From Streptomyces regalis (GTDB lineage: Bacteria > Actinomycetota > Actinomycetes > Streptomycetales > Streptomycetaceae): a stretch of DNA of 64,000 nt. Below are positions 1 through 8,241 of the stretch, piece after piece. The notes under the pieces were generated by a model. The model made no database searches. It saw only the letters and a list, made by a program, of their open reading frames with translations, and was not told where the DNA came from. The first letter of the stretch is position 1, and each line of letters begins with the position of its first letter. A program made the translations under genes and the position numbers. The stretch covers positions 141,177-205,176 of the forward strand of contig NZ_LLZG01000345.1 of the NCBI RefSeq assembly GCF_001509475.1, given 5' to 3'.

Positions 1-328
1 CGTAGTCGGGGAAGGAGGCGAGGTCGGGCCAGTCCAGCTGGAGGCGCACGCCGCCGCCGATGATCCTGAGCCCCTTGTTGCGCAGCCAGCCGGCTTCCTC
101 GGAGATGTCGATGCCCATCGCCACCAGCTGTTTGACGGCGCGCGGAGTCAGGCCGTCACCGCAGACCTTCTCCCGCGGGAACTCGGTCTTCTCCAGCAGG
201 AGTACGTCGAGGCCGGACTTGGCCAGGTGGTACGCCGTCGTGGCGCCGGCCGGCCCCGCGCCCACGACGATCACATCGGCGGTGTTCTCGGAGAGGGGGG
301 AGGAGAGTGGCTCGGTCACGACAGTCAC
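1..328 (-). CDS. Geranylgeranyl reductase family FAD-dependent oxidoreductase (N-terminal part only)
   Basis: The frame reads leftward from a GTG at 328, with GGAG about 8 bases upstream, and stays open to the window edge, so only about the first 109 residues are present. A Rossmann FAD-binding GAGPAG sits at residues 23-28, an acidic strand end (LLLEK) near 46, and CGDGLTPRA near 56-64, the hallmark of the geranylgeranyl reductase/halogenase-like FAD family. Members reduce isoprenoid double bonds or other unsaturated lipids. Its place downstream of menG on the same strand fits a role in menaquinone side-chain saturation, but that substrate is inferred from context only. Confidence 0.85.
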   Translation of the reverse strand, partial: MTVVTEPLSSPLSENTADVIVVGAGPAGATTAYHLAKSGLDVLLLEKTEFPREKVCGDGLTPRAVKQLVAMGIDISEEAGWLRNKGLRIIGGGVRLQLDWPDLASFPDY

Positions 329-426
329 GGCGGGATCTCCCCAAGTTCGAAATCTGTGTGCCGACCGGCACTGGACATGGGCAGTCTATTCAGCAGCATT
401 GATCACCCGGCTGAAGGGCTGCCTCC

Positions 427-933
427 GTGAACCGAGCTCTCCCTGTCGTACGGCTCCGTGTCCCCACCGATGAGGACGCCGTCGCCTGGCATCGGGTCTT
501 CGCCCACCCGGATGTCATGGAGTTCCACGGCGGCAGGGCGGCGGAGCTGTCCGTCTACGAGGAACTCACCGCCCGCCAGCGCCGGCACGACGCCGAGCGC
601 GGGTTCTGCCTGTGGACCATGCTCGACGAGGACGAGCAGGTCATCGGCTTCACCGGAGCCCAGCCGTGGGAGCGGGCCTGGGGGCCCACGGGTGAGATCG
701 AGATCGGCTGGCGGCTGGGGCGGGAGCACTGGGGCAAGGGGTATGTCACCGCCGCCGCGCAGGTGACGCTGGAGCGGGTGCGAGCGGCCGGGGTTCCGAG
801 CGTGGTGGCGATGGTCGACGCCCGCAACGAGCGGTCGATCGCGGTGACGCGGCGGCTGGAGATGCGGCTCGCCGAAGTGTTCACCACCCCGGATGCGCGG
901 CACCAGGGGCACTGCTACCGGCTCGATCTGTGA
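427..933 (+). CDS. GNAT family N-acetyltransferase
   Basis: This 168-residue protein has the layout of the RimJ/RimL-like GNAT branch that transfers acetyl from acetyl-CoA to an amine. Residues 1-50 carry the typical LRVPTDEDA opening; the middle holds the beta4/motif A region ending in WGKGYVTAA, where the acetyl-CoA pyrophosphate is bound; the C-terminal part has the NERSIAVTRRLEM alpha4 segment seen in ribosomal-protein or small-molecule acetylases. It starts with GTG at 427, is divergent from the reductase at 328 and stands alone. The substrate cannot be read from sequence. Confidence 0.85.
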   Translation: MNRALPVVRLRVPTDEDAVAWHRVFAHPDVMEFHGGRAAELSVYEELTARQRRHDAERGFCLWTMLDEDEQVIGFTGAQPWERAWGPTGEIEIGWRLGREHWGKGYVTAAAQVTLERVRAAGVPSVVAMVDARNERSIAVTRRLEMRLAEVFTTPDARHQGHCYRLDL

Positions 934-1055
934 CGCCGAATCCACCACTCTTCATCCACCACTCTTCGTGACTCTGAGTAACAGACTGCTACAGAAAGGT
1001 ACTTGACGCTTCCGGACGACACCTCCGGGCGGTTACCCTGCCAGTACCGCTGGGG

Positions 1056-1403
1056 GTGACATCTGTGCGTATAACACCCAAAACGCCCGAGGTGCGGGTG
1101 CCGAAGCTCGTCGGTCTGATGGCCATGGACGCACGCGAGGCTGCGAAGTCGCACGGCCTGCTCCTCAACGCACCGGACCGGCCGGACTTCCACCTCACCG
1201 TCGTCGACTACGTCGTACGCCAGTACCCCCAGCCCGGTGCCGAGGTGCCGCGGGACTCCCTGGTCTACGTCTGGTTCGACTTCGGCGAGGGTGAGGGCGG
1301 CGGAGGCGTACGCGAGCCACGCATCCCGCGGCCGCCCAAGGGCGGGCTGGAGCGCGAGCTCGACGAGCCCGGAGACCCGTACCCCGTCGTCAGCTCTGCT
1401 TGA
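1056..1403 (+). CDS. PASTA domain-containing protein
   Basis: A 115-residue soluble protein with one PASTA domain (about residues 10-75): [15 protein letters not shown] is the classical start of the fold, followed by [21 protein letters not shown], the usual final beta strands. PASTA domains bind peptidoglycan fragments in PknB-type kinases and penicillin-binding proteins, but this copy has no membrane segment, kinase or signal peptide, so it may be a stand-alone cytoplasmic version. The tail is charged and Gly/Pro-rich. The GTG at 1056 is preferred; a second GTG at 1065 would remove three residues. It converges on menG and overlaps its 3' end by 14 bases. Confidence 0.8.
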   Translation: MTSVRITPKTPEVRVPKLVGLMAMDAREAAKSHGLLLNAPDRPDFHLTVVDYVVRQYPQPGAEVPRDSLVYVWFDFGEGEGGGGVREPRIPRPPKGGLERELDEPGDPYPVVSSA

Positions 1404-2085
1404 AGCCCCGGTGCAGAGCCACCACCCCGCCCGTCAGGTTCCGCCAGGCCACCTTCGACCAGCCGGCCTTGCGCAGGCGTTCGGCGAGGGCCGGCTGGTC
1501 GGGCCAGGCGCGGATCGACTCGGCGAGGTAGACATACGCGTCGGGGTTCGAGGACACCGCGCGGGCGACCGGGGGCAGGGCGCGCATCAGGTACTCGGTG
1601 TAGACCGTGCGGAAGGGCGCCCAGGTCGGGTGCGAGAACTCGCAGATCACGACCCGGCCGCCGGGCCGCGTCACCCGGTACATCTCGCGCAGGGCGGCGT
1701 CGAAGTCCTGGACGTTGCGCAGCCCGAAGGAGATGGTGACCGCGTCGAAGGTGTCGTCCCGGAACGGCAGCCTCGTCGCGTCGCCCGCCGTGAGCGGCAG
1801 CCACGGGTGCTTCTTCTTGCCGACCTGGAGCATGCCGAGGGAGAAGTCGCAGGGGACGACGTACGCGCCCGTCTGCGCGAAGGGCAGGGACGAGGTGGCC
1901 GTGCCGGCCGCCAGGTCGAGGACCTTCTGCGCGGGGCGGGCGTCGACCGCCTTCGCCACCTCCTTGCGCCACACGCGGTCCTGGCCGAGCGACAGCACGT
2001 CGTTGGTCAGGTCGTACCGTTCCGCCACGTCGTCGAACATCGAGGCGACTTCGTGCGGCTGCTTGTTCAGGGAAGCGCGGGTCAC
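1390..2085 (-). CDS. menG: Demethylmenaquinone methyltransferase
   Basis: MenG/UbiE catalyses the last menaquinone step, transferring a methyl group from S-adenosylmethionine to the naphthoquinone ring of demethylmenaquinone. The 231-residue length is typical. UbiE signatures are visible: [17 protein letters not shown] near residues 24-40, the SAM-binding [10 protein letters not shown] near 54-63, and the late [13 protein letters not shown] block. It lies on the same strand as mqnC and the futalosine-pathway neighbours, separated from them by the decayed region at 2129-3232, so it closes the pathway represented elsewhere in this window by mqnA, mqnE, mqnC, mqnP and mqnL. Confidence 0.95.
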   Translation of the reverse strand: MTRASLNKQPHEVASMFDDVAERYDLTNDVLSLGQDRVWRKEVAKAVDARPAQKVLDLAAGTATSSLPFAQTGAYVVPCDFSLGMLQVGKKKHPWLPLTAGDATRLPFRDDTFDAVTISFGLRNVQDFDAALREMYRVTRPGGRVVICEFSHPTWAPFRTVYTEYLMRALPPVARAVSSNPDAYVYLAESIRAWPDQPALAERLRKAGWSKVAWRNLTGGVVALHRGFKQS

Positions 2086-2128
2086 GTGCTCATTCTTGCA
2101 GCAGCCCGCACGGAAGCAGCCGAGGCCC

Positions 2129-2955
2129 TCACGGAACGAGCCTGGGCTTCTTCTTCCCGGCCACGTCCTCCACCCAGCCGCAGAGCAGGACGAACAGCGC
2201 GATCAGGATCCAGCCGATGCCGAACATGAACCACTGGCTCTCCAGCGGCAGGTACTTCTCGAACACGGGCACGTTCCAGAACTGGTCGATCAGCGGGACG
2301 GCGAGGATGAGGGCGATCTCGTGCCAGAGGTAGATCGTGACCGCGCGCGCGTTGAAGACGGTGACGAGGCGGTCCGTGCGGCGCGTGAAGGCGTACCAGC
2401 CGCCGTACGCGATCGCCACGAGAGACAGGGCGGCGACGGCGAACGGCTTCAGCCGCCGCAGGACGCCGTCGCGGTGCGCGAAGCCGAGGATCCAGCAGAA
2501 GAGGAACGTGGCCAGGTCGGTGAGCGCGCTGCCGAAGCGGTTGTCCGGGGGCTCCCATGCGAAGTGGAGGACGAGGATCGGGCCCAGCGAGAGCAGCAGC
2601 ACCGCCACCGGGGCCAGGCGGAACACCCGCAGCAGCAGGGGGCAACAGGACGAACCAGAGGTACGTGCGCAGGTACCAGAGGATCTCCCAGGCCTGCCGG
2701 CCCCACGCGTTGCCCGGCGGGTCGCCCAGCGGCACGATCCAGTAGACGATCTGCCGGCCCGGCATCCACCCGTGGACCAGCATCGCAAGGGCCACGAAAA
2801 GGCCCCAGAACCAGAAGGGCGGCAGGAGCGGCGCATCCGGCTTCTCACGACCTTCGGCGCGGGCCGCTCCAGGGGCTTTGGGTGTCGAAGTAACGGTCAC
2901 GTACGCCGACCGTCGGCGGAGTAGCCTGCACCGCCACCCTGCTGTGCGCTCCCAT
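2129..2955 (-). pseudogene. Acyltransferase-3 family membrane protein, broken
   Basis: Two frames together resemble the OafA-like acyltransferase 3 family. The front part in one frame gives RDRYFDT, then LPPFWFWGLFVALAMLVHGW and WYLRTYLWFVLL; the rest, in another frame, gives hydrophobic helices ending in TIYLWHEIALI and WFMFGIGWIL. The frames switch at the run of five C (five G on the plus strand) at 2638-2642. In addition the stretch between RDRYFDT and the first helix is roughly 60 residues shorter than I expect, where the family normally has its first two helices and catalytic His. Both defects argue for a dead gene rather than a sequencing slip. The N-terminal limit is approximate. Confidence 0.7.
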
Positions 2956-3232
2956 CAGCTCCCCCGCCGGCGTCAGGAGTGGATGAGGACCAGGTACATC
3001 ATCTGGCGGTTGGCGAGTTGCTGGAGCGGCATCATCAGCAGGTAGCGGTACTTCTCCCGGTCCAGGCGGAAGGCGTACGCCGCGCACAGCGGCTGCACGC
3101 CGAGGACCGCCAGCCAAGCCAGCAGGGCCGCCGTGAAGTCGACGAAGATCATCGAGTAGACGGTGAAGACGTCGATCAGCGGCGCGCTGTGGTTGATCGC
3201 GCCCACGCGGCGGAGCCCCTGAAGGGCGCGCC
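2900..3232 (-). pseudogene. Remnant of a membrane family 2 glycosyltransferase (C-terminal end)
   Basis: Only the last roughly 100 codons of a processive GT2 enzyme are recognisable: SAPLIDVFTVYSMIF, then VQPLCAAYAFRLDREKYRY and QLANRQMMYLVLIHS, which match the C-terminal membrane helices of polysaccharide synthases of the deacetylase/GT2 type. The reading frame then meets a TGA at 2973, while the expected continuation (LLTPAGELMG) follows in another frame. No GT catalytic domain precedes it: the upstream neighbour ends at 3233, directly against the fragment. It was probably the partner of the broken acyltransferase in a lost exopolysaccharide locus. Confidence 0.65.
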
Positions 3233-3838
3233 TCAGCGCCGTCGGTACACCAGTCGCCCGGCGACGACGGTCGCCACGCACGTGGCCGCGCCGCGCTCGG
3301 CCAGTTCCGTCTCGTCTGGTACGTCGAACACGGCGAACCTCGCGGCGGACCCCTGCTCCCTCGGGGGCGCGAACTCCGCCGGCATCCCGCAGGCGTACGG
3401 ATCGAGGGACGCCGCTCCGCCGGGCCGTCCGAGCCGGCCCACGACCCCCAGGCCGGAACGGTGCACGGCGTCGCGCACCGCGCGGTTGTGCATCGACTCG
3501 CAGGCCGCCGCGACCGTGCCGTGCGCCAGCATCCGCTGCACCCCGCGCCGGGCGCTCGCGCCCCAGCGGGCATCGTCCATGGAGAGTGCCGCCAGCGCGT
3601 CCCCCGTCAGCGGCTCGGTGCCCAGCTCGTCGGCCTCGCGCGGATCGGGGTGGTACGTCTCCTCGAGCAGTTCCGTGCCGTACAAGTTCACGAATCCGGG
3701 CGTGAGGATGCCGGGCCACTGACGCACCCGCGCCCGCGGATGGGCCGCGACCAGTTCCGCCAACGGCCCCGCGTCGGCGATCCACTCGCCCTTGACGACG
3801 AGCGCGTGGCCCCGGGAGTCGGCGTGAATCGTCAGCAC
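3233..3838 (-). CDS. Imidazolonepropionase-like (amidohydrolase-related) protein, probably non-catalytic
   Basis: A 201-residue protein resembling the composite beta-sandwich plus first barrel part of metal-dependent amidohydrolases, which usually exceed 380 residues. The stretch ILTPGFVN occurs near residue 45, where active enzymes continue with a metal-binding His-x-His; here it continues LYGTELLEE, so the metal site is absent. A second block, GVQRMLAHGTVA, mimics the helix after that site. It follows mqnC by 7 bases on the same strand, so it is surely co-transcribed. I recognise the family name used for this actinobacterial neighbour of mqnC but know of no demonstrated function. Confidence 0.75.
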   Translation of the reverse strand: MLTIHADSRGHALVVKGEWIADAGPLAELVAAHPRARVRQWPGILTPGFVNLYGTELLEETYHPDPREADELGTEPLTGDALAALSMDDARWGASARRGVQRMLAHGTVAAACESMHNRAVRDAVHRSGLGVVGRLGRPGGAASLDPYACGMPAEFAPPREQGSAARFAVFDVPDETELAERGAATCVATVVAGRLVYRRR

Positions 3839-3845
3839 AGGCAGG

Positions 3846-5060
3846 TCAGTTGGAGGCGAGGATCTTCAGTTCGGGATGCGCCGTACCGCCCGCGATGGCG
3901 GTGGACGAGATGTGGGACGCGACCCGCTCGTCGACGGGGTCGTTCGCCGGGTCGTCGTGCACCACGATGTGCTCGTACGTCGTCGTCCGCTGCGCCGGCA
4001 CCCGCCCCGCCTTGCGGATCAGGTCGATGATCTCCAGCCGGTTGGAGCGGTGCTTGGCGCCGGCCGAGGAGACGACGTTCTCCTCCAGCATGATCGAGCC
4101 GAGGTCGTCGGCGCCGTAGTGCAGCGACAGCTGGCCGATCTCCTTGCCGGTGGTCAGCCAGGAGCCCTGGATGTGCTGGATGTTGTCCATGAACAGCCGC
4201 GCGATGGCGATCATCCGCAGGTACTCGAAGATCGTGGCCTGCGTACGGCCCTTGAGGTGGTTGTTCTCGGGCTGGTAGGTGTACGGGATGAAGGCCCGGA
4301 AGCCACCCGTCCGGTCCTGGACGTCACGGATCATCCGCAGGTGCTCGATCCGCTCGGCGTTGGTCTCGCCCGTGCCCATGAGCATCGTCGACGTCGACTC
4401 GACACCGAGGTTGTGCGCCGCCTCCATGATCTCCAGCCAGCGCTCGCCGCTCTCCTTCAGCGGGGCGATGGCCTTGCGCGGCCGCGCGGGCAGCAGCTCG
4501 GCGCCGGCGCCCGCGAAGGAGTCGAGGCCGGCCTCGTGGATCCGGGTGATGGCCTCCTCGACCGACACACCGGAGATCCGGGCCATGTGCTCGACCTCGC
4601 TCGCCCCCAGGCTGTGGATGACGAGCTGCGGGAACTCCTTCTTGATGGCGGCGAAGTGCTTCTCGTAGTACTCCACGCCGTAGTCCGGGTGGTGGCCGCC
4701 CTGGAACATGATCTGGGTGCCGCCCAGCTCCACCGTCTCAGCGCAACGCCGCAGGATGTCGTCCAGGTCGCGGGTCCAGCCCTTGGCCTGGTCCTTGGGG
4801 GCCGCGTAGAAGGCGCAGAACTTGCACGCCGTGACGCACACGTTCGTGTAGTTGATGTTGCGCTCGATGATGTACGTCGCGATGTGCTCGGTGCCCGCGT
4901 ACTTGCGGCGGCGTACGGCGTCGGCGGCGGCGCCCAGCGCGTGCAGCGGGGCGTCGCGGTAGAGGACGAGCGCTTCCTCCGGGGTGATGCGTCCGCCCGC
5001 TGCGGCACGGTCGAGGACGGCTGTGACATCGAACGACGTGAGGTCGGCCTTCTCGGTCAC
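3846..5060 (-). CDS. mqnC: Cyclic dehypoxanthinyl futalosine synthase
   Basis: MqnC is a radical SAM enzyme that cyclises dehypoxanthine futalosine in the futalosine route to menaquinone. The 404-residue protein has the cluster-binding CxxxCxxC at Cys75, Cys79 and Cys82 (CVTACKFC), the following GGTQIMFQGGHHPDYG segment characteristic of MqnC, and the late HYGADDLGSIMLEENV block shared with MqnE/CofH relatives. It starts at GTG 5060 behind AAGGGA, and a TAGGCT -10-like hexamer lies at 5101-5106 on the minus strand. The amidohydrolase-like gene follows after 7 bases, and menG is further downstream. Confidence 0.96.
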   Translation of the reverse strand: MTEKADLTSFDVTAVLDRAAAGGRITPEEALVLYRDAPLHALGAAADAVRRRKYAGTEHIATYIIERNINYTNVCVTACKFCAFYAAPKDQAKGWTRDLDDILRRCAETVELGGTQIMFQGGHHPDYGVEYYEKHFAAIKKEFPQLVIHSLGASEVEHMARISGVSVEEAITRIHEAGLDSFAGAGAELLPARPRKAIAPLKESGERWLEIMEAAHNLGVESTSTMLMGTGETNAERIEHLRMIRDVQDRTGGFRAFIPYTYQPENNHLKGRTQATIFEYLRMIAIARLFMDNIQHIQGSWLTTGKEIGQLSLHYGADDLGSIMLEENVVSSAGAKHRSNRLEIIDLIRKAGRVPAQRTTTYEHIVVHDDPANDPVDERVASHISSTAIAGGTAHPELKILASN

Positions 5061-5100
5061 CGGGACGTCCCTTTCGTCAAGGGGTTGGACGGACCGAACC

Positions 5101-5106
5101 AGCCTA
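5101..5106 (-). promoter_or_regulatory. Putative -10 element for mqnC
   Basis: The minus strand reads TAGGCT, a good Streptomyces vegetative -10 hexamer, which would put the start of transcription about 33 bases upstream of the mqnC GTG at 5060. No convincing -35 hexamer is seen at 16-19 bases spacing, so this is a weak call. Confidence 0.35.
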
Positions 5107-5154
5107 CGCCAGGCGTTTTGGACGACCGACCTCAGGCCGCGCCCACGCCGCCGG

Positions 5155-5886
5155 TCACGCCGCGTACGCCCCGATCAGCAGCCCCACGAACGCCCCGCCG
5201 ATCAGGAACGGCCCGAACGGGATCGCCGACTTGCGCCCGGCCCTGCGCAGGATCACGAGCGCCCAGCCGTAGAGCGCGCCGGACAGGAACCCGGCGAAGG
5301 TGCCGAGCATGACCGTCGACCAGCCGTACCAGCCCAGCGCCGCCCCCGCCCCGAGCGCCAGCTTCACATCGCCGAAGCCCATGCCGCCGGGGTTGACGAG
5401 GTACAGCACGTAGTAGCCGGCGCCGAGCGCGAGCGCGGCCCACAGGGCGGTGGGCCAGTCACCGGCGTGCTCGGGGACGAGGGCGACCAGGCCGAGCAGC
5501 GCGAGCGCGGCGCCCGCGAGCGGGAGGGTCAGCGGGTTCGGCAGCCGCCGTACCCGGAAGTCGACGACTGTGAGCAGTACGCCGACGGGCGCCAACAGCA
5601 GCCAGACGACCAGCTCGGGCCGGGTGTCCGTGGCGGCGGCGAGGGCGGCGCAGACGAGGGCGGTGACGGTGGCGAGCATCGGGGCGCCGGGGCCGTACGG
5701 CGTACCGGTCCCGCACTGCCCGCACCGCGCCCGCCCGATCCACCCCCCGATCGGATGCCCGCCCGGACACCGCTCCCGCCACTCCTCGTCCTCCGGAGCG
5801 GAGAACCGATAGGCGGCCCGCGGCAGCAACGCCCCCGCCACCGCGCCCCAGAGCGCGGCGACGAGGACCAGCAGGGCGGTGCTCAT
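5155..5886 (-). CDS. Prepilin peptidase, A24 family
   Basis: An aspartic membrane protease of the type IV prepilin peptidase family. The two catalytic Asp contexts are present: VVDFRVRRLPNPLT near the middle and GGMGFGDVKLALG near residue 165. Cysteines in CPGGH and CGQC form the N-terminal zinc-type site of the full-length class, and at least six hydrophobic helices follow. I place the start at the ATG at 5886 (MSTALLVLV), which overlaps the stop of the upstream kinase gene by one base, giving 243 residues; an upstream in-frame start at 5961 would lie inside that kinase. No pilin or Tad genes are nearby, so its substrate is unknown. Confidence 0.88.
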   Translation of the reverse strand: MSTALLVLVAALWGAVAGALLPRAAYRFSAPEDEEWRERCPGGHPIGGWIGRARCGQCGTGTPYGPGAPMLATVTALVCAALAAATDTRPELVVWLLLAPVGVLLTVVDFRVRRLPNPLTLPLAGAALALLGLVALVPEHAGDWPTALWAALALGAGYYVLYLVNPGGMGFGDVKLALGAGAALGWYGWSTVMLGTFAGFLSGALYGWALVILRRAGRKSAIPFGPFLIGGAFVGLLIGAYAA

Positions 5887-8183
5887 CAAACGGCCGGCAG
5901 CGCGTAGATCGCCGGGCCGTTCGTCACCATCAGGCGGTTGCCGGCCAGGGCGATCTGCCATGGGTCACCGTGGTCCTCGCTGACGGTGAAGGTCCAGCGC
6001 AGCTTGCCGGTCCTGGCCTGGAGGGCGACCACGCCGCCGTCCAGCGAGCCGGTGGCACCGTAGAGGGTGGCGCCCGCCTTCAGGAACGTCTCCGGGCCCT
6101 CGACGTCGAGTTCGTCGCAGAGCCAGATCCGCTTGCCGGTCTTCACGTTCACGGCCCAGACACCGTCGTCGTAGTCGCTCGCGTAGAGCACGCCGTCGAG
6201 GACGGTCGGGCTCTTGAAGCCGCGGCGGCCGTTGGGGGACAGCGTCCAGACGATGGCGCCCGTGTCCGCGTCCACGGCGGTGAGCCTGTTGCCCGGCAGG
6301 AAGACCAGGCCGGCCGCGACCGTCGGACGCCAGCTCCAGTCGTCGCCGATCTTCTTGGTCCACAGCTGTCCGCCGGTGGCGGTGTCCCGGACCGTGAGGT
6401 TCTTCTTGGAGTCGGTGTAGACGAGGTACTTGCCGGATGCGGTGCCCTCCACGTCGTAGTCGTCGGTGCCCCAGTCGCGCTTCTGCACCCACACCTTCTT
6501 GCCGGTGGTGTGGCTGATCGCGGCGACCGCCGTGCGGTAGTCGGTGGCGCTCTTGGAGTCGCCGTAGTCGGAGGCCGTGACGTACACGTTCCTGTCGTCG
6601 ATGGCGAGCGTGTCCTCGACGGACAGCTGCTTGCCGAGCCGGCTGCGCCAGGCCTCCTTGCCGGTCCGCACGTCGTGGGCGACGAGTACGCCGTCGTAGT
6701 CGCCGTCGGACAGGAACACTTTGCCGCCGCGGAAGAGCAGCGGGGCGCCGGGGCGGCAGATCTCCGGCTTGGACCAGCGGGCCTTGCCCGTCTTCACGTC
6801 GTACGCCACCAGCGGGTCGCCGCTGACCAGGAGCAGGCCGTTGTGGACGAGCAGCGGTACGGCGGGGTTGGTGCTGTCCTCCGCGACCGTCTTGCGCCAC
6901 AGCGGCTGGGGCGCGACTCCGGCCGGCGGGGTCGAGAAGTTCTCCGCGGCGGGCTGGGCCGAACCGCCCTCGCCGTCCGCGCCCGTTGACGCGTCGGACG
7001 TGTCGGACGTGCCGGAGTCCCTTCCGAGCCACCACGCCGTGCCCCCACCCACCGCCGCGACCGCCGCCGCACCGCCGAGCGCGAGCCCGAGGGCGCGGCG
7101 CCGGGACGGGGCGGCGGTGGAACCGGCCTGGGGGGAGCCCAGTTGGACCGTGCCGGGTTGCGGGGTGCCGGGAGCGGGCGGGTAGCCGTATCCCGGCGCG
7201 GGGCTGCCGCCGGGAGGGGTGCCGTATCCCGACGGGATCGTCGGCGCCGGCCCGAAGGACGCGGCCGGCTGCTGAGGCTGCTGCTGTGGTGCCTCCAGGT
7301 CCAGGATCCCCGCGGCATGTGTGGCGATGGTGGACGCCACCGCCGACGGCAGCCAGTCGCTCAGCACCCCTTCGACGCCCTCTGGCGCCAGTGCCGCGAC
7401 GATCTCGGCGGGAGCCGGCCGCTGCGCCGGGTCCTTCATCAGACAGGCACGGACCAGTCCGAGCAGGGACGGCGGTACATCCGTCAGGTCCGGCTCCCCG
7501 TGCACGACCTGGTACAGCAGCGCCGCGTGCGAGGCGGCACCGTCACCGAAGGCGCTGCGCCCGGTCGCGGCGAAGGCCAGTACCGCGCCCAGCGAGAAGA
7601 CGTCACCGGCAGGCCCCACGTCCTGCCCCAGCGCCTGCTCCGGCGGCATGTAGCCAGGCGAACCGACCACAACTCCCGTCTGCGTCATACGGTTTCCGTC
7701 CACCGCACGCGCGATGCCGAAGTCGATGACACGCGGGCCGTCGGCGGCCAGCAGGACGTTCGAGGGCTTGAGGTCACGGTGGATCAGGCCCGCGGCGTGG
7801 ACCTCCTGGAGGGCGGCGGCGAGTCCCGCGGCCAGGGCGCGGACCGTGCGCTCCGGTAGCGCCCCGTGCGCGGTGACCACATCGGTGAGGTCGGGACCGA
7901 GCACGTACGACGTCGCCAGCCACGGCAGCGCGGCGTCCGGGTCGGCGTCCACGACGGGGGCGGTGTAACGGCCGGAGACCGCCTTGGCTATGTCGGCCTC
8001 GTGCCGGAAACGGCTCCGGAAGTCGGCGTCCGCCGCCAGATCCGGGCGGATCACCTTCACGGCGACGGTACGGCCTCCGGGAGAACGGGCCAGGTACACC
8101 CGCCCCATGCCGCCGGCACCGAGTCTGCGCAGCAGCCGGTAGCTGCCCAACTCCCGCGGATCGTCGGGCTGCAGTGTCTCCAT
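5886..8183 (-). CDS. Membrane Ser/Thr protein kinase with PQQ-type beta-propeller sensor
   Basis: A 765-residue Hanks-type kinase. The kinase domain spans about residues 14-270, with the glycine loop GAGGMGRVY (23-30), Lys43, the catalytic HRDLKPSN with Asp137, and DFG at 154-156. A Pro/Gln-rich linker leads to one membrane helix around 365-385, then an extracytoplasmic region of repeated PQQ/WD-like blades (GKARWSKP, GKEAWRS, GKKVWVQ, GKLRWTF), each an outer propeller strand. The propeller is presumably the sensor. It is transcribed with the prepilin peptidase (one-base overlap) and lies 58 bases downstream of another kinase gene. Confidence 0.93.
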   Translation of the reverse strand: METLQPDDPRELGSYRLLRRLGAGGMGRVYLARSPGGRTVAVKVIRPDLAADADFRSRFRHEADIAKAVSGRYTAPVVDADPDAALPWLATSYVLGPDLTDVVTAHGALPERTVRALAAGLAAALQEVHAAGLIHRDLKPSNVLLAADGPRVIDFGIARAVDGNRMTQTGVVVGSPGYMPPEQALGQDVGPAGDVFSLGAVLAFAATGRSAFGDGAASHAALLYQVVHGEPDLTDVPPSLLGLVRACLMKDPAQRPAPAEIVAALAPEGVEGVLSDWLPSAVASTIATHAAGILDLEAPQQQPQQPAASFGPAPTIPSGYGTPPGGSPAPGYGYPPAPGTPQPGTVQLGSPQAGSTAAPSRRRALGLALGGAAAVAAVGGGTAWWLGRDSGTSDTSDASTGADGEGGSAQPAAENFSTPPAGVAPQPLWRKTVAEDSTNPAVPLLVHNGLLLVSGDPLVAYDVKTGKARWSKPEICRPGAPLLFRGGKVFLSDGDYDGVLVAHDVRTGKEAWRSRLGKQLSVEDTLAIDDRNVYVTASDYGDSKSATDYRTAVAAISHTTGKKVWVQKRDWGTDDYDVEGTASGKYLVYTDSKKNLTVRDTATGGQLWTKKIGDDWSWRPTVAAGLVFLPGNRLTAVDADTGAIVWTLSPNGRRGFKSPTVLDGVLYASDYDDGVWAVNVKTGKRIWLCDELDVEGPETFLKAGATLYGATGSLDGGVVALQARTGKLRWTFTVSEDHGDPWQIALAGNRLMVTNGPAIYALPAV

Positions 8184-8241
8184 GGTGGGCCTTCCCCGTC
8201 GTCATGCTCGCGTGAGCAGACACAGTAGAGGGTCCCCGCCG

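Noticed and set aside
1003..1039. TTGACG and TACCCT upstream of the PASTA gene as a promoter
   Set aside because: The spacing is 25 bases, too long for a standard promoter.
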